Assembly (NCBI RefSeq): GCF_002844555.1
Contig: NZ_PJNI01000020.1
Coordinates: forward strand, 1-43,269
DNA: 43,269 nucleotides
Source of the DNA: Brumimicrobium salinarum
GTDB lineage: Bacteria > Bacteroidota > Bacteroidia > Flavobacteriales_D > Crocinitomicaceae
Direction: 5' to 3'
Shown: positions 17,683 to 26,401 of the stretch, piece by piece
Position numbering within the stretch: position 1 is the first letter of the stretch
How the letters are laid out: each line of letters starts with the position of its first letter
Made by a program: the position numbers and the translations under genes
Notes under the pieces: model-generated
Told to the model about the DNA's origin: nothing
The model's input: the letters and a program-made list of their open reading frames with translations, nothing else
The model's database searches: none

Positions 17683-19035
17683 TTAATCTAATTTATATTT
17701 TCTAAACCACTTGTCATATCCTGGAGCAATATTTATGCCGAGATTGAAGCCGAAATAATTTTCTTTAACCACTCCAGAACCTGCTCCTTTCCCCATAACT
17801 CCATAACTTCCTGATATGCTTAAAGTTGAAACCGCCCTACTAATTATCAACGGCAGCCCTAGACCAATACTCACTCCTTGATTTACAATTTGCTCCCCAT
17901 TCATTTGATGTGGCGTATTCACATGATATGCGCCCACCCTATAATTCATTTTATCAAGAATGTTTATATAAGCAGAACGATCTGTTGCAATTCTGTGTGG
18001 TTTAAATTCGAAGCCAAAACGTAAGGCATCCGAATTAATATATTGCCCAGTTTCAGATTTCCCATCAAATGTTTCTTGGTAGCCACTCCAATCTGACATC
18101 GTATATTCTAAAGTAAACATATACGATCTTAGTTTTGAATTTCCAGATAATGAATCATTATGTGGTGTAAAGGTATAGGTTAAACCAACGCTTGTTTTGG
18201 CAGGCAAATAAAAATCCCCATCTATTCCAGTAGCATTGTATAAAGTGTCATACGTATCTTGGGAGACATAGTTTCCATAATATATTTTTCTTTGTGATTG
18301 TTCTGAACGAATACTTTTGGCTAGTCTATAAACACCTCCAAATCTTAAGCTATGTTGTCGTGAAAAACGATAGTCATAATTAATTCCTAGCTCAATTCCA
18401 AAATCCTTAGCACGTATAGCCTGTGATTCCATTCCACCAGTCTTTACACCACTAGCTTTCTTAAACGCCAGTCGTTCTCTATTTATTTTCCCAAAATAAT
18501 ATTTCCCATTAACACCAATAGAAAGGCTTTGCTTCCTGCGATCTATAATCGTTCCTGAAAAGCCAAGTAAGAATTCCTGAATTTCACCATCACCTGAGTA
18601 ATTGTAAAATATACTGTCTCCTTCGACCATTTCAGCATCGTTAATTTCATATCCTGAACGACTTAAAGGTTTTAATCCTGCTGCAATTCCAAACCGTTTC
18701 GCAAACGGCACAACCAATGACATGTGAGTTATACTAGAAAAACGACCTTTTGTAGTTATGCCGTTATTTGAAAACTTTTTCTCAAAATGATTAACACCAA
18801 TAGAAAATAATGGTAGCTGTTTGGCGATCAAAGCGTAAGTTGAAGGATTGTACAAATTAGTTTGACTTGAATCAGCCAATGCTGTAGCTGCTCCACCTAA
18901 TCCAGAGAGGTAGGCATTTCCATAAAAACCTACATCACCGATTCCACGGGTAGAATAAGAGCTATTAGTGCTAATTTGTACCAGTGCGTTACCACTTAAG
19001 ATGATAAAAAATGTCACTAATAAAATTCTAAACAT
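17683..19035 (-). CDS. Outer-membrane beta-barrel protein
   Basis: The protein has 450 residues with a signal peptide (about 1-21) and the N-terminal pattern 'SSYSTRGIGDVGFYGNAYLSGLGGAATALADSSQTNLYNPSTYALI'. This resembles FadL-like barrels of Bacteroidota (a 'GLGG..TALAD....NPA' type motif). The remainder is alternating barrel-strand sequence with many Tyr and Gly ('LRFGGVYRLAKSIRSEQ', 'MFTLEYTMSDWSGYQETF'). The start overlaps the 3' end of coaX by 8 bp, so the two are translationally coupled. Substrate unknown. Confidence 0.82.
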   Translation of the reverse strand: MFRILLVTFFIILSGNALVQISTNSSYSTRGIGDVGFYGNAYLSGLGGAATALADSSQTNLYNPSTYALIAKQLPLFSIGVNHFEKKFSNNGITTKGRFSSITHMSLVVPFAKRFGIAAGLKPLSRSGYEINDAEMVEGDSIFYNYSGDGEIQEFLLGFSGTIIDRRKQSLSIGVNGKYYFGKINRERLAFKKASGVKTGGMESQAIRAKDFGIELGINYDYRFSRQHSLRFGGVYRLAKSIRSEQSQRKIYYGNYVSQDTYDTLYNATGIDGDFYLPAKTSVGLTYTFTPHNDSLSGNSKLRSYMFTLEYTMSDWSGYQETFDGKSETGQYINSDALRFGFEFKPHRIATDRSAYINILDKMNYRVGAYHVNTPHQMNGEQIVNQGVSIGLGLPLIISRAVSTLSISGSYGVMGKGAGSGVVKENYFGFNLGINIAPGYDKWFRKYKLD

Positions 19036-19759
19036 TGTATTTTAATATTATGTGCAAACCTTTAACGGTCAAATTATCCTCGGCAAAGATGCTATTTTTT
19101 AATTCTTTATCAAATCTTTTATGGTCTCCACCTGTCAAAAAAATTGTTAACGGTTGATATTGTTGAGTGTAGCTGGCAATAAATCCTTCGATTTCTGCTT
19201 GAATTCCGTTAATAACTCCTGACAACATAGCTTTTTTAGTCGTTCTTCCAATTAAGGGTGTAACATCTTCTAATTCTAATAAAGGCAAAGCACCCGTAAA
19301 TTCATGCATTGCTTTCAAACGCATGGCATATCCTGGAGCAATAGACCCTCCTTGATATTTGTCCTTCAGGACAAGGTCAAATTTTATACATGTCCCAATA
19401 TCAATTACCAAGGCATGGTCGGTATTCGAATAGTAGTGTGCCGCTACAGCATTTGCAATTCTATCCGCACCTAAGGTATTTGGTGTTTCATAAGCATCAA
19501 TAGAAATAGGCAAAGGAGTTTGATTACTTAAAACCACATTCGGTTCAAGTAAATCGCTTACCCATTTTAACTTTTCTTTGTCCAAAACAGAAGATAAGAT
19601 ACTTGTCGTTAATTTTTTTGCACTTAAAACAAGTTTTATTTTTTCTAAGTCCTCCAAAGCGATTTGCTGATGGCCTACGATCTCATCATTTTCAAAATCA
19701 ACAACTTTGACCCGAGTATTTCCAGCATCAACGACACAGTATTTTATTTTTTCAGACAT
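19028..19759 (-). CDS. coaX: Type III pantothenate kinase
   Basis: CoaX phosphorylates pantothenate, the first step of coenzyme A synthesis. The product from the ATG at 19759 has 243 residues; a TTG at 19768 would add three. Motifs of the ASKHA fold are visible: 'VVDAGNTRVK' (phosphate 1), 'DIGTCIKFDLV' (phosphate 2), 'TLGADRIANAVAA' and 'GGSIAPGYAMRLKAM'. 'FLTGGDHKRF' is near the C-terminus. It is the first gene of the envelope operon and overlaps the barrel-protein gene by 8 bp. A -7-like TAACTTTG (19766-19773, minus strand) lies only 6 bp from the start, so the transcript may be nearly leaderless. The divergent tRNA-Phe promoter lies about 50 bp away. Confidence 0.93.
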   Translation of the reverse strand: MSEKIKYCVVDAGNTRVKVVDFENDEIVGHQQIALEDLEKIKLVLSAKKLTTSILSSVLDKEKLKWVSDLLEPNVVLSNQTPLPISIDAYETPNTLGADRIANAVAAHYYSNTDHALVIDIGTCIKFDLVLKDKYQGGSIAPGYAMRLKAMHEFTGALPLLELEDVTPLIGRTTKKAMLSGVINGIQAEIEGFIASYTQQYQPLTIFLTGGDHKRFDKELKNSIFAEDNLTVKGLHIILKYNV

Positions 19760-19804
19760 CTCTTGCAAAGTTAATAGAAGATTTTTAAAAATATATTCAA
19801 ATTA

Positions 19805-19837
19805 TTGTTGACAGAACAAATTTAGTTACTATCTTTG
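19805..19837 (+). promoter_or_regulatory. Promoter of tRNA-Phe
   Basis: TTGTTG (19805-19810) is followed after 19 bp by TATCTTTG (19830-19837), a good match to the Bacteroidota -33/-7 consensus (TTTG, about 19 bp, TAnnTTTG). The tRNA begins 33 bp downstream. Confidence 0.75.
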
Positions 19838-19870
19838 CCCGCACCTAATAATAAACCCAACCGATAAAAA

Positions 19871-19943
19871 GGTGATGTAGCTCAGTTGGTAGAGCAAAGG
19901 ACTGAAAATCCTTGTGTCGGCGGTTCGATTCCGTCCATCACCA
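19871..19943 (+). tRNA. tRNA-Phe (GAA)
   Basis: A full 73-nt cloverleaf can be drawn: acceptor GGTGATG with CATCACC, D-arm GCTC/GAGC, anticodon stem AAGGA/TCCTT with loop CTGAAAA (anticodon GAA), and T-arm GGCGG/CCGTC with loop TTCGATT. The discriminator base is A, and CCA is not encoded. A terminator hairpin follows 4 bp later. Confidence 0.97.
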
Positions 19944-19947
19944 CTAC

Positions 19948-19988
19948 AAGAACCCCAACAGCCCACAAATAAAGGCGTTGGGGTTCTT
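19948..19988 (+). terminator. Rho-independent-type hairpin after tRNA-Phe
   Basis: A perfect 12-bp inverted repeat, AAGAACCCCAAC (19948-19959) and GTTGGGGTTCTT (19977-19988), with a 17-base loop, follows directly after the tRNA. The T-tract is short (TTCTTCATTTG). Confidence 0.75.
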
Positions 19989-20021
19989 CATTTGAATTAC
20001 ATTGTTTGATTTCGGAAAATA

Positions 20022-20143
20022 GTCTGAACTGTGATTCATTTGATTTTCGGATTACCTTGATTCTTAAATCAGAATTCAATTTAAATCAAACTTCACGTCT
20101 AAATCACACCCAATCACTTAATCACAAGAATCATAGTGCTGAC
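20022..20143 (+). repeat. MITE-like imperfect inverted-repeat element
   Basis: The ends GTCTGAACTGTGATTC (20022-20037) and the reverse complement of 20128-20143 (GTCAGCACTATGATTC) match at 13 of 16 positions. The 122 bp between are rich in TGATT/AATCA words and code for nothing evident. The right end overlaps the last codons of the truncated GLUG-type gene. The element is 79 bp from tRNA-Phe. No transposase is nearby. Confidence 0.5.
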
Positions 20144-20520
20144 AACTCCACGCCCAAATCACAACCAATCATAGAACTTGTAGGCATGTCAATAATTACA
20201 TTACTGATTGTAAATCCTGCACCATCAAAAGTTCCCGAAAAAGGCTGAGCATCATCTACTCCAATTGGCGACCATAAATGAGCTGACAAATCAATATCTG
20301 AAGTCAAGGTAATTGTAACCCCGGAGAAGTCATTTCCATTAGCCGTCAATTCTGCCAAACCTGCCAATTCCTCAGCAGAATTAATTGTTAAATCTGTTGA
20401 TTGAGCACTGTACCATTGCGTATCAGTATTATCACTCCAATTTGTAGATGGATTCCCTTGAGAAAACCCGTTCATCGTTAATCCAAATAGGAATAACAAA
20501 AAGAATATTGTTTTTTGCAT
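20131..20520 (-). pseudogene. Truncated GLUG-type surface protein remnant
   Basis: The ATG at 20520 begins a clear signal peptide (MQKTIFFLLFLFGLTMNGFSQ). About 90 residues of a GLUG-motif surface protein follow: 'ADEL'-like 'INSAEELAGLAELTANG', 'ITLTSDIDLSAHLWSPIG', 'FSGTFDGAGFTISNV'. Such proteins normally continue for several hundred residues with repeated GLUG units and a sorting domain. Here similarity stops after about residue 116 and the frame ends inside the right arm of the inverted repeat at 20022-20143. I read it as a gene whose 3' part was lost; a short secreted protein is the alternative. The upstream promoter is intact. A start at 20574 is in frame but lies upstream of the promoter's -7 element. 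Confidence 0.65.
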
Positions 20521-20543
20521 AATTGTATTTTTAATATTTAGCA

Positions 20544-20575
20544 CAAAAATAGAGTAAGGATCTCTCCAACTCAAA
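20544..20575 (-). promoter_or_regulatory. Promoter of the truncated GLUG-type gene
   Basis: On the minus strand TTTG (20572-20575) is followed after 20 bp by TATTTTTG (20544-20551), a strong Bacteroidota-type promoter. The ATG at 20520 lies 23 bp further on, which excludes the upstream start at 20574. Confidence 0.7.
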
Positions 20576-20905
20576 TATATAAAAGGTGTTAATTCGGGTT
20601 TTATGTTAACATTCTTGAAAGGCTAGTGATAGACAAAGTTTAATCCGAATTATTCAGCGCATTTCCTATTTTAAACAAATACTTAGCTGATTTTTAAACC
20701 AATCATTTATTTTTATAAGACATAAATCTACCCCAAATTTGGGTATCAGTCCTTAATGCTTGGATTCTTTTGATTTATATTTCAATTGTAATCTGTTGAT
20801 ATAGAATACTATTATCATCAAATCACGAATATCATCTAAAATGCAAAATAGTCTTATGAACCGAGCTTGCGAGCCATACGAAGTTAATACTGCGGTATAA
20901 ATCAA
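20576..20905. other. Non-coding gap with palindrome and dispersed repeat
   Basis: No gene is seen here. The stretch contains the near-palindrome TACCCCAAATTTGGGTA (20729-20745; perfect core CCCAAATTTGGG at 20732-20743), which could be a regulator site. It also contains a 20-bp sequence at 20856-20875 that recurs with two differences at 29943-29962. Confidence 0.5.
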
Positions 20906-20932
20906 AAAAAGACGGAAATTATCCGTCTTTTT
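20906..20932 (-). terminator. Terminator of the CsbD gene
   Basis: Inverted repeat AAAAAGACGGA (20906-20916) / TCCGTCTTTTT (20922-20932), with a run of seven T on the minus-strand side, 21 bp after the csbD-like stop codon. Confidence 0.85.
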
Positions 20933-20953
20933 CGATTTGTAAAATCTTTAATT

Positions 20954-21145
20954 TTATAGGTTATCAATGTATTTCTTGATATCTTCTTTGGCCTCTCCAG
21001 TTTTCTCCTGAATTCTACCAATTAATTCATCCTCTTTCCCCTCTTGATACTGTAAATCATCATCTGTTAGATCAGCATATTTCTGTTTTACTTTTCCTTT
21101 CAGTTGATTCCAGTTTCCTTTAATTTTATCTTCTGTTGATCCCAT
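20954..21145 (-). CDS. CsbD family stress-response protein
   Basis: The protein has 63 residues, highly charged and without membrane helix. The sequence follows the CsbD family pattern closely: 'EDKIKGNWNQLKGKVKQKYADLTDDDL', 'GKEDELIGRIQEKTGEAKEDIKKYI'. Family members are general-stress-induced proteins of unknown mechanism. It is a single-gene unit with its own terminator. No clear TAnnTTTG promoter was found within 100 bp upstream, so it may use another sigma factor or activator. Confidence 0.92.
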   Translation of the reverse strand: MGSTEDKIKGNWNQLKGKVKQKYADLTDDDLQYQEGKEDELIGRIQEKTGEAKEDIKKYIDNL

Positions 21146-21390
21146 TTTGTTTGTTTTTTTATGATTAATATTTGTTTGTTATCACTAATATACAAAGGGT
21201 TTACGTTAATTAAAACCTCATTGCTGTTAAAAAATAATAAGAAGGTATTATAAGGCTTGATTTTAATATTTTTTTGAAAAAACACAGTTAGAAATTTATT
21301 CAAAAGACAAATCTCAGAATCTAATTTAGACGCATTTTAAAATAATTCAATAATAAAAGGGCTTTCTTTTTTTATGAAATAAAAACCCAT

Positions 21391-21398
21391 TACCTTTG
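21391..21398 (+). promoter_or_regulatory. Candidate -7 element for the MarC-family gene
   Basis: TACCTTTG followed by C matches the Bacteroidota -7 consensus and lies 38 bp before the ATG at 21437. The -33 region is only a T-run (21366-21373). Confidence 0.6.
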
Positions 21399-21436
21399 CA
21401 CAATTTTTTAAACGAAAATCCTTAAAATTATTGATT

Positions 21437-22036
21437 ATGAACGAGTTTTTCGCAGCATTTAGTTTCAATGAGATTTTTAAAGCAACGATGGTACTTTTCG
21501 CTGTTATCGATATTATTGGCTCAATTCCAATCATCATTAAAATTAAAGAAACTTCTGGTGACATTCACTCGAGTAGAATAACACTTGTTTCCTTAGTCTT
21601 AATGATTGCTTTTTTAATTACAGGAGAAAGTCTGTTGATGCTCTTTGGTGTTAATGTGGAGTCATTCGCTGTCGCTGGTGCATTTATTCTATTTGCAATG
21701 GCAATAGAAATGATTATGGGTGTAGAATTATTCAAGGAAACTCCTATGAAAGGAAAAAGTGCTGGAATTGTTCCGCTTGCATTTCCAATTATTGCAGGTG
21801 CAGGTTCGATGACAACCTTGATTTCTTTGCGTGCAGAGTACGAAATGGTTAACATCTTAATCGCTATTTTGATTAACATGGCAATTGTAATTACTGTTCT
21901 TCGTCTCACGAGAAGAATAGAGCGTTTACTTGGCCCAGGTGGGGTGGCAATTTTAAAGAAAGTGTTTGGAATTATTCTACTGGCAATTGCAGTAAAACTA
22001 TTTGCATCGAACGCCGCTTCTCTCTTTGTTAAGTAG
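21437..22036 (+). CDS. MarC family (NAAT) integral membrane protein
   Basis: The ATG at 21437 is preferred over a TTG two codons upstream; the product has 199 residues. Six hydrophobic segments fit the MarC/NAAT family: 'FKATMVLFAVIDIIGSIPIII' at the N-terminus with the family's 'DxxGsxP' motif, 'VAGAFILFAMAIEMIMG', 'GIVPLAFPIIAGAGSMTTLI' (conserved 'PLA.P...GPG' type motif) and a last helix 'VFGIILLAIAVKLFASN'. The transport substrate of the family is not settled. It is a single-gene unit with a bidirectional terminator shared with the superoxide dismutase gene. Confidence 0.92.
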   Translation: MNEFFAAFSFNEIFKATMVLFAVIDIIGSIPIIIKIKETSGDIHSSRITLVSLVLMIAFLITGESLLMLFGVNVESFAVAGAFILFAMAIEMIMGVELFKETPMKGKSAGIVPLAFPIIAGAGSMTTLISLRAEYEMVNILIAILINMAIVITVLRLTRRIERLLGPGGVAILKKVFGIILLAIAVKLFASNAASLFVK

Positions 22037-22098
22037 CGTTTGATCAAAAACACGAAATGCTTATTCTTAACATTTTTGCTTAAGATTATTGAAACGAA

Positions 22099-22132
22099 AA
22101 AATCCCCAATAGAAAATTCTATTGGGGATTTT
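22099..22132. terminator. Bidirectional terminator between the marC-like gene and sodA
   Basis: A perfect 14-bp inverted repeat, AAAATCCCCAATAG (22099-22112) / CTATTGGGGATTTT (22119-22132), with A and T runs at the two ends, lies between convergent genes and can serve both. Confidence 0.9.
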
Positions 22133-22178
22133 AAATTTATGTTTTGGTTTGTTTACAGTTTGTAAACAATGAGCTAAA

Positions 22179-22778
22179 TTACTTAGCTGCGTTGTATCTT
22201 TTGTTTACCTCATCCCAATTAATTACGTTGAAGAATGCTTCAATGTAATCTGGTCTTCTGTTTTGGTAATTCAAATAGTAAGCATGTTCCCAAACATCAA
22301 TTCCTAAGATAGGTGTTCCTCCACAACCTTCTCCCATTACTGGGTTATCTTGATTTGGTGTAGAACAAACTTCTAATTTTCCGTCTTTTACACATAGCCA
22401 TGCCCATCCTGATCCGAATTGAGTAGCTGCTGCTTTTGAGAATTCATCTTTAAATGCATCAAAAGAACCAAATCGATCATCAATTGCTCCTTTTACATCT
22501 CCAGTTGGATTTCCTCCACCATTTGGTGACATTACTTGCCAGAATAAATCGTGGTTATAAAAACCTCCACCATTATTTCTTACAGCAGCTTTATCTTTTC
22601 CTTTTACAAGAATTTCTTCAATCGACTTTCCTTCTAAATCTGTTCCTTCGATTGCTGCATTCAATTTATTGGTATATCCTTGGTGGTGTTTACCATGGTG
22701 GATCTCCATTGTTCTTTTATCAATATGTGGTTCTAATGCATCATGTGCATAAGGTAACTTTGGTAATTCAAATGCCAT
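22179..22778 (-). CDS. sodA: Superoxide dismutase, Fe/Mn family, Mn-type signatures
   Basis: The protein has 199 residues, full family length, no signal peptide; it detoxifies superoxide in the cytoplasm. Metal ligands are visible: His in 'HHGKHHQGY', His in 'NHDLFW', and Asp and His in '[11 protein letters not shown]'. '[12 protein letters not shown]' (Gly where Fe enzymes have Gln) and 'NQDNPVM' (Gln of the Mn type) point to manganese, although cambialistic enzymes share them. It is a single gene: a -7-like TATATTTG (22815-22822, minus) lies 37 bp upstream, and the sufD gene ends just beyond that. The position next to suf may reflect joint oxidative-stress control. Confidence 0.95.
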   Translation of the reverse strand: MAFELPKLPYAHDALEPHIDKRTMEIHHGKHHQGYTNKLNAAIEGTDLEGKSIEEILVKGKDKAAVRNNGGGFYNHDLFWQVMSPNGGGNPTGDVKGAIDDRFGSFDAFKDEFSKAAATQFGSGWAWLCVKDGKLEVCSTPNQDNPVMGEGCGGTPILGIDVWEHAYYLNYQNRRPDYIEAFFNVINWDEVNKRYNAAK

Positions 22779-22875
22779 TTTAATGTTGTTTTTTAATTAA
22801 TAAATCTGTTTATTCAAATATAAAAAATTAAAACTGATTTTGTTCTATTCTTAATTTGAAAAATCTTAATTCTTC

Positions 22876-24132
22876 TTAAAACCTCCAACCGAAATCTTCA
22901 AGAAACAATTGATCAACATGCGCTCTAACAGCTTCATTTTGAATTTTATCCAAAATATCTCCAATAAATGCAGCAATCAACAATTGTTGTGCACTTTTTT
23001 TAGAGATTCCACGTGAACGCAAATAGTAAATTGCTTCTTCGTCTAATTCACCAATTGTAGATCCATGAGAACAGCGTACATCGTCTGCATAAATCTCTAA
23101 TTCTGGTTTAGAATTTACACTTGCTCCTTTCGATAGCAAGATGTTTTTGTTGGATTGGTATGCTTCTATCTTTTGAGCATCTTGACGAACAATTACTTTT
23201 CCATTAAAGACTCCAACAGATTTATCATCCATCACTCCTTTATAGGATTCACTTGATGTACAATTAGAATACAATTGATCAATAATTGTATGGTTATCGA
23301 TGTGTTGCTTTTCAGTTCCTAAGTATGCACCATTCATTTCTGTATGGCAGTTTTCACCTTCCACAATTACATTTAAACCGTTTCTCGTCAATTGACCACC
23401 TGTGGTAACTGTATTGATCAAAAAGTTACTCGATTCATCTTGAATAAACATTTCATTTGAAATATTCAAAACGTCTTTAGCTTCAGTTTGCAATTTATTG
23501 ATTCTGATGCTAGCATTCGTTTCAACATGCCCTTCTAAAACGACATTCGTAAAACCATTGCTGGCATTGTTTGAAGCAAAGCTCGTTACGATTTCCGCTT
23601 GAGAACCCATCTCAGCATGAATAAAATGACGTGCATTGGCCATCACTTCTTCTCCTTCTAATACATGAAGAATGTGAATTGGATGATTCGCTTTTTTATT
23701 CTTTTTGATTTGAATGAATACTCCACCAGTTTGGTATCCTTTGTTGATTAAAGAAAACACATTTTCCTCTGTATCCTCCATTAAATCGGTGTAATATCCT
23801 TCATCAAGTTCATCAATTTTATGAATACTCACAGTATCATCTTCCAAAATTGTTGATGCTTTTTCATCGTAGAATCCGTTAACGAAAACCAATTGATGTG
23901 CATCTAAATCAGCAATTTTGAATTGATCAACATTTGCTGTTGTTTGAACTTGTTTATATTTTCTTTTTACGTATTTCGCTACACGCGTATACTTCCATTC
24001 TTCTACTCGTGTAGTCGGGAAATCCATCCCATTCAGTGCGTCGAGTGCTTGTTGTCTAACTTTAGAACCATCTTCTGGTCGCTTAAAGTCAGATACAAAC
24101 GCCAACACTTTATTATCTGCAACTACTTCCAT
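22876..24132 (-). CDS. sufD: Fe-S cluster assembly protein SufD
   Basis: The protein has 418 residues, normal SufD length. SufD forms the SufBC2D scaffold complex with SufB and SufC. Visible features are the N-terminal 'FPTTRVEEWKYT' motif, the beta-helix core with 'YLGTEKQHIDNHTIIDQ', and the C-terminal 'DVRCSHGSTIGELDEEAIYYLRSRGI' with the conserved Cys/His, followed by 'ARQLLI'-like 'AQQLLIAAFIGDIL'. It begins 2 bp after sufC and is the last gene of the suf transcript in this window; the usual next gene, sufS, is not here. Confidence 0.96.
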   Translation of the reverse strand: MEVVADNKVLAFVSDFKRPEDGSKVRQQALDALNGMDFPTTRVEEWKYTRVAKYVKRKYKQVQTTANVDQFKIADLDAHQLVFVNGFYDEKASTILEDDTVSIHKIDELDEGYYTDLMEDTEENVFSLINKGYQTGGVFIQIKKNKKANHPIHILHVLEGEEVMANARHFIHAEMGSQAEIVTSFASNNASNGFTNVVLEGHVETNASIRINKLQTEAKDVLNISNEMFIQDESSNFLINTVTTGGQLTRNGLNVIVEGENCHTEMNGAYLGTEKQHIDNHTIIDQLYSNCTSSESYKGVMDDKSVGVFNGKVIVRQDAQKIEAYQSNKNILLSKGASVNSKPELEIYADDVRCSHGSTIGELDEEAIYYLRSRGISKKSAQQLLIAAFIGDILDKIQNEAVRAHVDQLFLEDFGWRF

Positions 24133-24134
24133 AT

Positions 24135-24890
24135 TTATTGAGCAATTTCTTCGTTAATCCAATCGTACCCTTTCTCTTCTAGCTCTAAAGCTAAATTTTT
24201 GTCTCCTGTTTTAATGATTTTACCATCATTCAAAACATGTACAAAATCGGGTTGGATGTATTCTAATAAACGTTGGTAATGCGTAATCAAAATGATTGCA
24301 TTGTCTTTTGAGCGCAATTTGTTTACTCCTTCAGAAACAATGCGTAAAGCATCGATATCTAAACCTGAATCTGTTTCATCAAGAATTGCTAGTTTTGGCT
24401 CCAACATTGCCATTTGGAAAATTTCGTTTCTCTTTTTCTCTCCACCTGAAAAACCAACATTTACTGCTCTACTTGCTAGTTTGTTGTCTAATTCCACCAA
24501 AGCAGAAGCTTCTTTTACTTTTGCTAAGAAGTCTTTTGCAGATAGTTTATCTTCTTTTCTGTACTCTCGAATTTCATTCATTGCCGTACGTAAGAAGTTC
24601 ACATTAGAGACACCAGGAATCTCTACAGGGTATTGAAAAGCCAAGAACATTCCTTCTTTGGCTCTATCTTCTGCGTCCAATTCTAATAAATCTGTATCCG
24701 CAAACTTTACAGAACCTTCAGTTACTTCATAACCGTCTTTTCCTGCTAAAACAGAAGCCAAAGTTGACTTTCCAGAACCGTTTGGTCCCATTATTGCATG
24801 AACTTCGCCTGCTTTAACTTCTAGGTCTAAACCTTTTAATATCTCTGCTCCTTCTTCAACTGATGCGTGAAGATTTTTTATTGTTAACAT
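24135..24890 (-). CDS. sufC: Fe-S cluster assembly ATPase SufC
   Basis: The protein has 251 residues and is a cytoplasmic ABC-type ATPase driving the SufBCD scaffold. Walker A 'GPNGSGKST' (about residues 36-44), ABC signature 'FSGGEKKRNE', Walker B 'LAILDETDSGLD' with the SufC-typical 'DETDSGLDIDAL', and an H-loop 'LITHYQRLL' are all present. It is 41 bp after sufB and 2 bp before sufD. Confidence 0.97.
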   Translation of the reverse strand: MLTIKNLHASVEEGAEILKGLDLEVKAGEVHAIMGPNGSGKSTLASVLAGKDGYEVTEGSVKFADTDLLELDAEDRAKEGMFLAFQYPVEIPGVSNVNFLRTAMNEIREYRKEDKLSAKDFLAKVKEASALVELDNKLASRAVNVGFSGGEKKRNEIFQMAMLEPKLAILDETDSGLDIDALRIVSEGVNKLRSKDNAIILITHYQRLLEYIQPDFVHVLNDGKIIKTGDKNLALELEEKGYDWINEEIAQ

Positions 24891-24931
24891 ATACTGTGAT
24901 TTTCTTTATTAAACTTTTTAAACTAATTAAT

Positions 24932-26386
24932 TTATCCTACTGAGTTTTCTAATGAAATTTCAAGTAGCTTTTGTGCTTCAACAGCGAATTCCATTGGCAT
25001 GTGATTCAATACTTCTTTACAGTATCCGTTCACTATTAAACCAATTGCCTTTTCTTCGTCAATTCCTCTTTGTTGACAGTAGAAAATTTGATCTTCTCCA
25101 ATTTTTGAAGTCGTTGCTTCGTGTTCAATTTTTGCCGTATTGTTCTTACATTCGATGTATGGGAATGTGTGTGCTCCCGAACGATCTGATAATAATAGCG
25201 AGTCACATTCTGATCTATTTCTCGCATTTTCAGCTCCAGGATGAATTTGTACCAATCCTCGGTAAGCGTTTTGCGATTGACCAGCTGAAATCCCCTTAGA
25301 AATAATGGTGCTTGAAGTATTTTTTCCAAGATGCACCATTTTTGTTCCTGTGTCGGCTTGCTGGAAGTTATTGGTTACAGCTACAGAATAAAATTCTCCA
25401 ATTGAATTATCTCCTTTTAAGATACATGAAGGATATTTCCATGTTACTGCAGAACCAGTCTCAACTTGTGTCCAAGAAATCTTTGCGTTTTTCTCACAAA
25501 TCCCTCTTTTCGTTACAAAGTTAAAAACTCCACCTTTTCCTTCTTTATTTCCAGGATACCAGTTTTGAACTGTAGAGTATTTAATTTCAGCATCATCTAG
25601 TGCGATAAGTTCTACGACTGCAGCGTGCAATTGATTTTCGTCACGCATTGGTGCTGTACAACCTTCCAAGTATGAAACGTAAGAACCTTCATCGGCAACA
25701 ACCAATGTTCTTTCGAACTGTCCTGTTCCCCCTTCGTTTATTCTAAAATAGGTAGAAAGCTCCATTGGACATTTCACACCTTTTGGAATATAACAGAAAG
25801 ATCCGTCAGTAAATACAGCACTATTTAAAGCTGCATAAAAGTTATCGGTATGCGGAACCACTGTTCCCATATATTTTTTCACCAATTCTGGATGATTTTC
25901 AACCGCTTCTGAGAACGAGCAGAAAATGATTCCCATTTCTGCTAATTTCTTTTTAAAAGAAGTTCCTACAGAAACAGAGTCTACAACGAAGTCCACTGCT
26001 GTTCCCGTCAATCTTTTTTGTTCCTCTAATGAAATCCCCAATTTCTTCATGGTTTCTTTCATTTCTGGGTCAACATCCTCCCAACTTTCATATTTTTTCG
26101 TTTGTTGAGGAGCTGAATAATAAGAAATCGCTTGAAAGTCTGGTTTTTCATAATTTACATGCGCCCATTCTGGCTCTGTCATTTCTTTCCAAGCGTAATA
26201 AGCCTGTAATCTTTTTTCAAGCAACCATTCTGGCTCCTCTTTTTTTGCTGAAATAAAACGAATAATGTCTTCGTTTAGTCCGTTAGGCGCTTTGTCGGAC
26301 TTAAAATCTGATGTAAATCCGTACTTATATTCTTGTTCTTCTAAATTCTTTGCTAAATCTTCTTCGGTGTATGTATTACTCATCAT
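24932..26386 (-). CDS. sufB: Fe-S cluster assembly protein SufB
   Basis: The protein has 484 residues, typical SufB length. Conserved stretches include 'YYSAPQQ', '[24 protein letters not shown]', '[24 protein letters not shown]', 'EGCTAPM', '[26 protein letters not shown]' and 'RSECDSLLL', with the Cys that accepts sulfur. Two adjacent ATGs (26386 and 26383) are equally possible starts. It is the second gene of the operon, 15 bp after the A-type carrier stop. Confidence 0.97.
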   Translation of the reverse strand: MMSNTYTEEDLAKNLEEQEYKYGFTSDFKSDKAPNGLNEDIIRFISAKKEEPEWLLEKRLQAYYAWKEMTEPEWAHVNYEKPDFQAISYYSAPQQTKKYESWEDVDPEMKETMKKLGISLEEQKRLTGTAVDFVVDSVSVGTSFKKKLAEMGIIFCSFSEAVENHPELVKKYMGTVVPHTDNFYAALNSAVFTDGSFCYIPKGVKCPMELSTYFRINEGGTGQFERTLVVADEGSYVSYLEGCTAPMRDENQLHAAVVELIALDDAEIKYSTVQNWYPGNKEGKGGVFNFVTKRGICEKNAKISWTQVETGSAVTWKYPSCILKGDNSIGEFYSVAVTNNFQQADTGTKMVHLGKNTSSTIISKGISAGQSQNAYRGLVQIHPGAENARNRSECDSLLLSDRSGAHTFPYIECKNNTAKIEHEATTSKIGEDQIFYCQQRGIDEEKAIGLIVNGYCKEVLNHMPMEFAVEAQKLLEISLENSVG

Positions 26387-26401
26387 TGAAATTTTTAATT
26401 G

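Noticed and set aside
19882-20079. Minus-strand open frame across tRNA-Phe (contains 'DGIEPPTQGF')
   Set aside because: This is the antisense translation of the tRNA gene, a well-known false protein in annotations.
21565-22053. 162-codon minus-strand frame opposite the MarC-family gene
   Set aside because: The plus strand encodes a clear MarC family protein with promoter and terminator; the antisense frame has no recognisable features.
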